Positions 5,747-9,049 of a stretch of DNA of 9,049 nucleotides are shown in pieces (positions within the stretch are counted from its first letter, which is position 1; each line of letters begins with the position of its first letter). The notes under the pieces were generated by a model. That model worked only from the letters and a program-made list of their open reading frames with translations. It searched no databases and was not told where the DNA came from. The position numbers were made by a program, and so were the translations under genes. Origin of the DNA: Bacteroidales bacterium (GTDB lineage Bacteria; Bacteroidota; Bacteroidia; Bacteroidales; JAADJA01); assembly GCA_029934735.1 (NCBI GenBank), contig JAOZLR010000087.1, positions 1 through 9,049 on the forward strand, given 5' to 3'.

Positions 5747-8236
5747 GTGGAAAATAATTATACAGAATTTCAACAGGAAGAATCTTTTGATTATAAAGCG
5801 CTGTTTTTTAAGTTATACAGATATTGGTATTTCTTTATACTTACCATTTTCATAGCTCTGTTAATTGCGTTCCTATTTAATAAATATACAAAACCGATTT
5901 ATGAGGTTAAAACAACGGTCTTAATAAATGACACCAAGGGCGGAGAAATGGATGCGCAATCCCTTATGGGTTTTGGTTTTATGAATAGTCAGCAAAATGT
6001 GGAAAATGAAATCGGGAAACTTCAATCCTACACATTGGTAAATGAAGTTGTCAGAGATTTAGATCTATATATTGCATATTTCAGGGAGGAGAATTTTATT
6101 ACCAAGGAACTTTATAAAGACAATCCTTTTGTTCTTGTTTTTGATTCAGCTCATCTGCAACCAATAAATCTCAAGTTTAAAATTACGATTCTTAATAATA
6201 AATCATTTACTTTGGAAGCAGAAGGTAAAAATATTAAACTTTACAATTATAAAGAATATGAGGTTTATAAAAATCCTGGAAAAGAAAATGAAGTTAATAT
6301 TTTAATTGACAGTACATTCTCATTCGGACAAAGAATAATAGACAAAAATTATAATTTTAAGGTTTTATTAAATGAAAGCTACAATCCTGAAACAGATAGT
6401 GATGTAAGTTTTTTCTTTATTTTTAATAATCCTGATAAACTGACTAAACAGTTTCAGGCGTTTGAAATCGAACCCATAAAAGAGGAATCATCAATTCTTA
6501 AAATCACATTAAAGGGTAATAATGTTAATAAATCTATTAATTTTTTAAATAAACTTACTGAGGTTTATCTTTCCAGAAATCTTGAGAAAAAAAATCGTGC
6601 TGCTGAAAACACTGTTTCTTTTATTAATTCACAGCTTGGTATCATTTTAGACTCTCTTAATTATGCAGAGCAGTCGTTACAGGATTTCAGAACCAACAAA
6701 AAGGTTATGAATCTTGATTTCCAGGCCACACAGGTTTTTGAACAGTTGAAAGACCTTGAGGGTGACAAAGCAATGCTTGAACTTAAGAATATATATTACA
6801 TAACGTTAAAGAATTATATCGAAGAAAATATGGGACTTGAAGATGTTCTTATTATCCCTTCTTCACTTGGTATTGACGATCCTTTGTTAAATGACCTGAC
6901 AAAAGAGCTTACAAATGCATATTCCGAAAAGCAGGAAAAACTTCTCTCTTCGACTTCAAAAAGCCCTGGTGTTATTATGATGAGTCAAAAGATTGAAATG
7001 ATAGAAGCTACTTTACTGGAAAATCTAAAAAATATACTTAAGAATTCACAAATTGCAATTGGCGATATAAATGAGAGATTAAATGAACTTGAGGGCAAAG
7101 TAAAGAATCTTCCTTCAACACAAAGGCAGTTGCTTGGTATTGAGAGAAAATTTAAACTTAGTGATAATTTGTATAACTATCTATTGGAGAAACGCTCGGA
7201 AGCTCAGATTACTAAAGCTTCTAATGAGCCGGATAATGAAATTATTGACATTGCAAGAGATTCAGGAGAAGCCCCTGTTTTTCCAAAAAAGAGCCTGAAC
7301 TTTGTAATTGCAATTATTCTTGGAATTGTTTTGCCGGTTGTTTATATTCTTGGGAAAGATTATTTTAATGATAGTATTGTTGAGCGAAAAGATGTTGAGA
7401 ATATTACTAAATATCCTATTATCGGGCATATAATTCACAGTAACAGAGACACTCAGGCAGTTGTTGCTGAATCTCCGAAATCGTCAATTGCTGAATCGTT
7501 CCGTTCAATAAGGACAAACCTGCAGTTTTTAGGTCAGGGTACTGACGATAAACAGACTATACTTATTACCTCTGATATGGTAAGTGCAGGTAAGACTTTT
7601 ACAGCAATTAACCTTGCATCCATCTTTGCGCTTTATGGTAAAAAGACTGTTCTTTTAGGTTTCGACTTGAGAAAGCCTAAGATATATAAGGATTTTGGTT
7701 TGAAAAATATTGAAGGTATTAGTTCGTATCTTATTAATAAAAGTGAGTTTGAGGATATTATCCAGCATTCCCCAATTGAAAATCTGGATATTATTATGGC
7801 GGGTCCTGTACCTCCGAATCCTGCTGAACTTATAGCATCGAAGAAAACAGATTTGATGTTTGAAAAAATAAAGGAGAAATATGACTATGTTATTCTTGAT
7901 ACTCCTCCTGTTGGCTTGGTTACGGATGCATTCCTTCTTATGAAATATGCTGATTCCAATATATTCGTTGTACGACAAAACTACACTAACAAAAAAGTTT
8001 TTGGCTCTATTATGGGCGATCTTGAGAAGCGAGACCTTAAGAATATCAGTATCCTGATTAATGATGTTAAACTAACTAAAAGCTCATACGGTTATGGATA
8101 TGGCTACGGATATGGCTCCGGATATGGTTACGGGTATGGTTACGGATATGGCTATGGGTATGGCTACGGATATTACTCAGACGATAAAGCCCAGGAGAAA
8201 GATTCTACTATGAAGAGAATCTTCAAAAATACGTAA
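5747..8236 (+). CDS. Wzc-like polysaccharide co-polymerase / tyrosine autokinase
   Basis: An inner-membrane BY-kinase fused to a Wzz-type chain-length regulator, expected to act with the preceding OPX protein. The 829 residues exceed E. coli Wzc (about 720). A Wzz domain precedes and follows TM1 (about 27-45). A long periplasmic, partly coiled-coil region ends in a GNVR-like segment (GIERKFKLSDNLYNYLLEKR) before TM2 (about 518-536). The cytoplasmic kinase has E583/R586/R589 (ExxRxxR, oligomerisation), a Walker A ending SAGKT (K616), Walker A' FDLRKP (D640) and Walker B ILDTPP (D718). The P-loop reads SDMVSAGKT rather than the common S.xPGEGKT. The tail 781-810 holds 15 tyrosines alternating with glycine, the expected autophosphorylation cluster. 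GTG at 5747 is the only usable start: a stop lies at 5738-5740, and the first internal ATG is beyond TM1. Cargo is unknown. Confidence 0.93.
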   Translation: MENNYTEFQQEESFDYKALFFKLYRYWYFFILTIFIALLIAFLFNKYTKPIYEVKTTVLINDTKGGEMDAQSLMGFGFMNSQQNVENEIGKLQSYTLVNEVVRDLDLYIAYFREENFITKELYKDNPFVLVFDSAHLQPINLKFKITILNNKSFTLEAEGKNIKLYNYKEYEVYKNPGKENEVNILIDSTFSFGQRIIDKNYNFKVLLNESYNPETDSDVSFFFIFNNPDKLTKQFQAFEIEPIKEESSILKITLKGNNVNKSINFLNKLTEVYLSRNLEKKNRAAENTVSFINSQLGIILDSLNYAEQSLQDFRTNKKVMNLDFQATQVFEQLKDLEGDKAMLELKNIYYITLKNYIEENMGLEDVLIIPSSLGIDDPLLNDLTKELTNAYSEKQEKLLSSTSKSPGVIMMSQKIEMIEATLLENLKNILKNSQIAIGDINERLNELEGKVKNLPSTQRQLLGIERKFKLSDNLYNYLLEKRSEAQITKASNEPDNEIIDIARDSGEAPVFPKKSLNFVIAIILGIVLPVVYILGKDYFNDSIVERKDVENITKYPIIGHIIHSNRDTQAVVAESPKSSIAESFRSIRTNLQFLGQGTDDKQTILITSDMVSAGKTFTAINLASIFALYGKKTVLLGFDLRKPKIYKDFGLKNIEGISSYLINKSEFEDIIQHSPIENLDIIMAGPVPPNPAELIASKKTDLMFEKIKEKYDYVILDTPPVGLVTDAFLLMKYADSNIFVVRQNYTNKKVFGSIMGDLEKRDLKNISILINDVKLTKSSYGYGYGYGYGSGYGYGYGYGYGYGYGYGYYSDDKAQEKDSTMKRIFKNT
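8099..8170 (+). repeat. 12-bp minisatellite encoding the Gly-Tyr kinase tail
   Basis: Six tandem copies of a 12-base unit, consensus TATGGyTACGGr, start at 8099, 8111, 8123, 8135, 8147 and 8159, all in the kinase reading frame. Each encodes Tyr-Gly-Tyr-Gly. The second copy has TCC in place of TAC, which gives the single serine (residue 791) interrupting the tyrosine series. Looser GGN/TAY repeats extend the array to about 8087-8176. Because the unit is a multiple of three, gain or loss of copies would change the tyrosine count by two without a frameshift. Confidence 0.85.
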
Positions 8237-8260
8237 TAACTAATTTTGGTTTCAAATTAT

Positions 8261-8292
8261 TAATACTCCAAGCGTCCACGTCTGGAATATTA
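8261..8292. terminator. Imperfect palindrome between convergent wzc-like gene and cysQ
   Basis: In the 66-base gap between the two convergent genes, 8261-8274 pairs with 8279-8292 around the loop TCCA. Eleven Watson-Crick pairs and one G-T are interrupted by two mismatches. It could act as a bidirectional terminator, though neither side has a strong run of T. A decayed REP-like palindrome is an alternative. Confidence 0.35.
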
Positions 8293-8302
8293 TAATACAT
8301 AA

Positions 8303-9049
8303 CTATTTTGTAACCAGAAACCAGGGATTCAATAGATTTTCTTTATTATAGACAACAGGTTTGTCTGTTTCACGGTTTATAACCTCGCCACCGGAATATT
8401 TCACAATTGCATGGCCTGCAGCGGTATCCCATTCCATTGTTGGAGCAAAACGAGGATAGACATCTGCGTAGCCTTCGGCAACCAGACATATTTTAAGTGA
8501 GCTGCCTTTTGATATTATTTCAATATTGCTATGCTCTTTCTCAAGTTCTTTAATAAAACTCTCTGTTTCTTTAGTCATATGCGATTTGCTTCCCATTATC
8601 CTGAAAACATCACCATTATTTGCAACTGGTAGCATTTTCCCCAACTTCAGAAGCTTATCCATATCAGTTGTAAATTCACCTTTCTCCATAGAAACACCAC
8701 CAACTTTAACAGCCCCGGTCAACTCAGATGCAAAATAGAGGTCTCTTAAAACCGGAGCTACAACAACACCAAGCACAGGTGTATCATTGTGTATAAGAGC
8801 AATATTCACTGTAAATTCACCATTTCTCTTCACAAATTCCTTTGTTCCGTCAAGGGGGTCAACCATCCAGAAATACTCCCACTTTTTCCTTTCACTGTAA
8901 GGAATATCTCTTCCCTCTTCGCTTAGAATCGGATACTCTGTTTTTTCAAGATAGGACTCAATAATCTTGTTTGCATTGGTATCAGCAAGAGTTAGTGGTG
9001 ATTTATCATCTTTAAATTCGACATCAAACTCATTATTATAAACTTCGCA
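8303..9049 (-). CDS. cysQ: 3'(2'),5'-bisphosphate nucleotidase CysQ (N-terminus outside the window)
   Basis: CysQ removes the 3' phosphate from 3'-phosphoadenosine 5'-phosphate, recycling the by-product of sulfate assimilation. It belongs to the inositol monophosphatase superfamily. The frame is open to the right edge: 248 residues are visible, and roughly 20 N-terminal ones are probably missing. Numbered from the edge, visible features are KDDKSPLTLAD at 13-23, the metal ligands LSEE at 42-45 and DPLDGT at 64-69, GSSLKICLVAEGYADVYPR at 182-200, and WDTAAGHA at 207-214 with the third metal aspartate D208. The internal ATG at 8866-8864 is not the start, because conserved sequence (KKWEYFWMVDPLDGT) continues upstream of it. 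It ends in TAG and converges on the kinase gene. No sulfate-assimilation partners are in view; they may lie beyond the right edge. Confidence 0.92.
   Translation of the reverse strand, partial: CEVYNNEFDVEFKDDKSPLTLADTNANKIIESYLEKTEYPILSEEGRDIPYSERKKWEYFWMVDPLDGTKEFVKRNGEFTVNIALIHNDTPVLGVVVAPVLRDLYFASELTGAVKVGGVSMEKGEFTTDMDKLLKLGKMLPVANNGDVFRIMGSKSHMTKETESFIKELEKEHSNIEIISKGSSLKICLVAEGYADVYPRFAPTMEWDTAAGHAIVKYSGGEVINRETDKPVVYNKENLLNPWFLVTK

Noticed and set aside
7655..7978. Minus-strand open frame antisense to the kinase domain
   Set aside because: It overlaps Walker A' and Walker B coding sequence and shows no recognisable domain.
8087..8176. Tandem repeat considered as a CRISPR-like or regulatory array
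   Set aside because: The units are contiguous 12-mers in the coding frame with no spacers; they are explained by the Gly-Tyr protein tail.
8526..8738. Plus-strand open frame antisense to cysQ
   Set aside because: cysQ is intact and conserved on the other strand, and this translation has no family features.

Overview
The window looks like a chromosomal segment of a Bacteroidota (Bacteroidetes) bacterium. The DNA is AT-rich and Shine-Dalgarno sequences are essentially absent. Several intergenic regions carry TAnnTTTG-type -7 promoter elements, the form typical of this phylum. The Wza/Wzc-like export pair, with its GFDLRKP Walker A' motif, also fits. All large genes have recognisable families; there are no rRNA, tRNA or CRISPR features.

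Layout from left to right. (1) 45-710, minus: a six-helix K+-channel-like membrane protein with a TLGYGD selectivity filter and a very good promoter. (2) 931-2538, plus: the carboxyltransferase (beta) subunit of a methylcrotonyl-CoA-type carboxylase, starting at TTG. (3) 2542-3023: a compact unit made of hairpin, small decayed RAYT/IS200-like tyrosine transposase, and hairpin. The transposase has lost its catalytic HUH core through an apparently in-frame deletion. (4) 3038-3826, plus: an enoyl-CoA hydratase-family protein, probably methylglutaconyl-CoA hydratase. (5) 3919-4803, minus: FabD, malonyl-CoA:ACP transacylase. (6) 4948-5736 and 5747-8236, plus: an outer-membrane polysaccharide export lipoprotein (Wza-like) and a Wzc-like co-polymerase/tyrosine autokinase, forming a two-gene operon. 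(7) 8303-9049, minus: CysQ, 3'(2'),5'-bisphosphate nucleotidase, whose N-terminus runs off the right edge.

Genes 2 and 4 would catalyse consecutive steps of leucine degradation (3-methylcrotonyl-CoA to 3-methylglutaconyl-CoA to HMG-CoA), and the RAYT/hairpin unit sits between them. The wza-wzc pair would form the export channel and regulatory kinase of a capsule or exopolysaccharide system. No glycosyltransferases follow: the convergent cysQ closes the locus 66 bases after wzc.

The observations most worth a second look are the HUH-less RAYT relic with its two related, base-pair-compensated hairpins, and the kinase tail. That tail holds 15 tyrosines, mostly alternating with glycine, and part of it is encoded by a 12-bp in-frame minisatellite. 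I did not find convincing evidence of a wholly new system.
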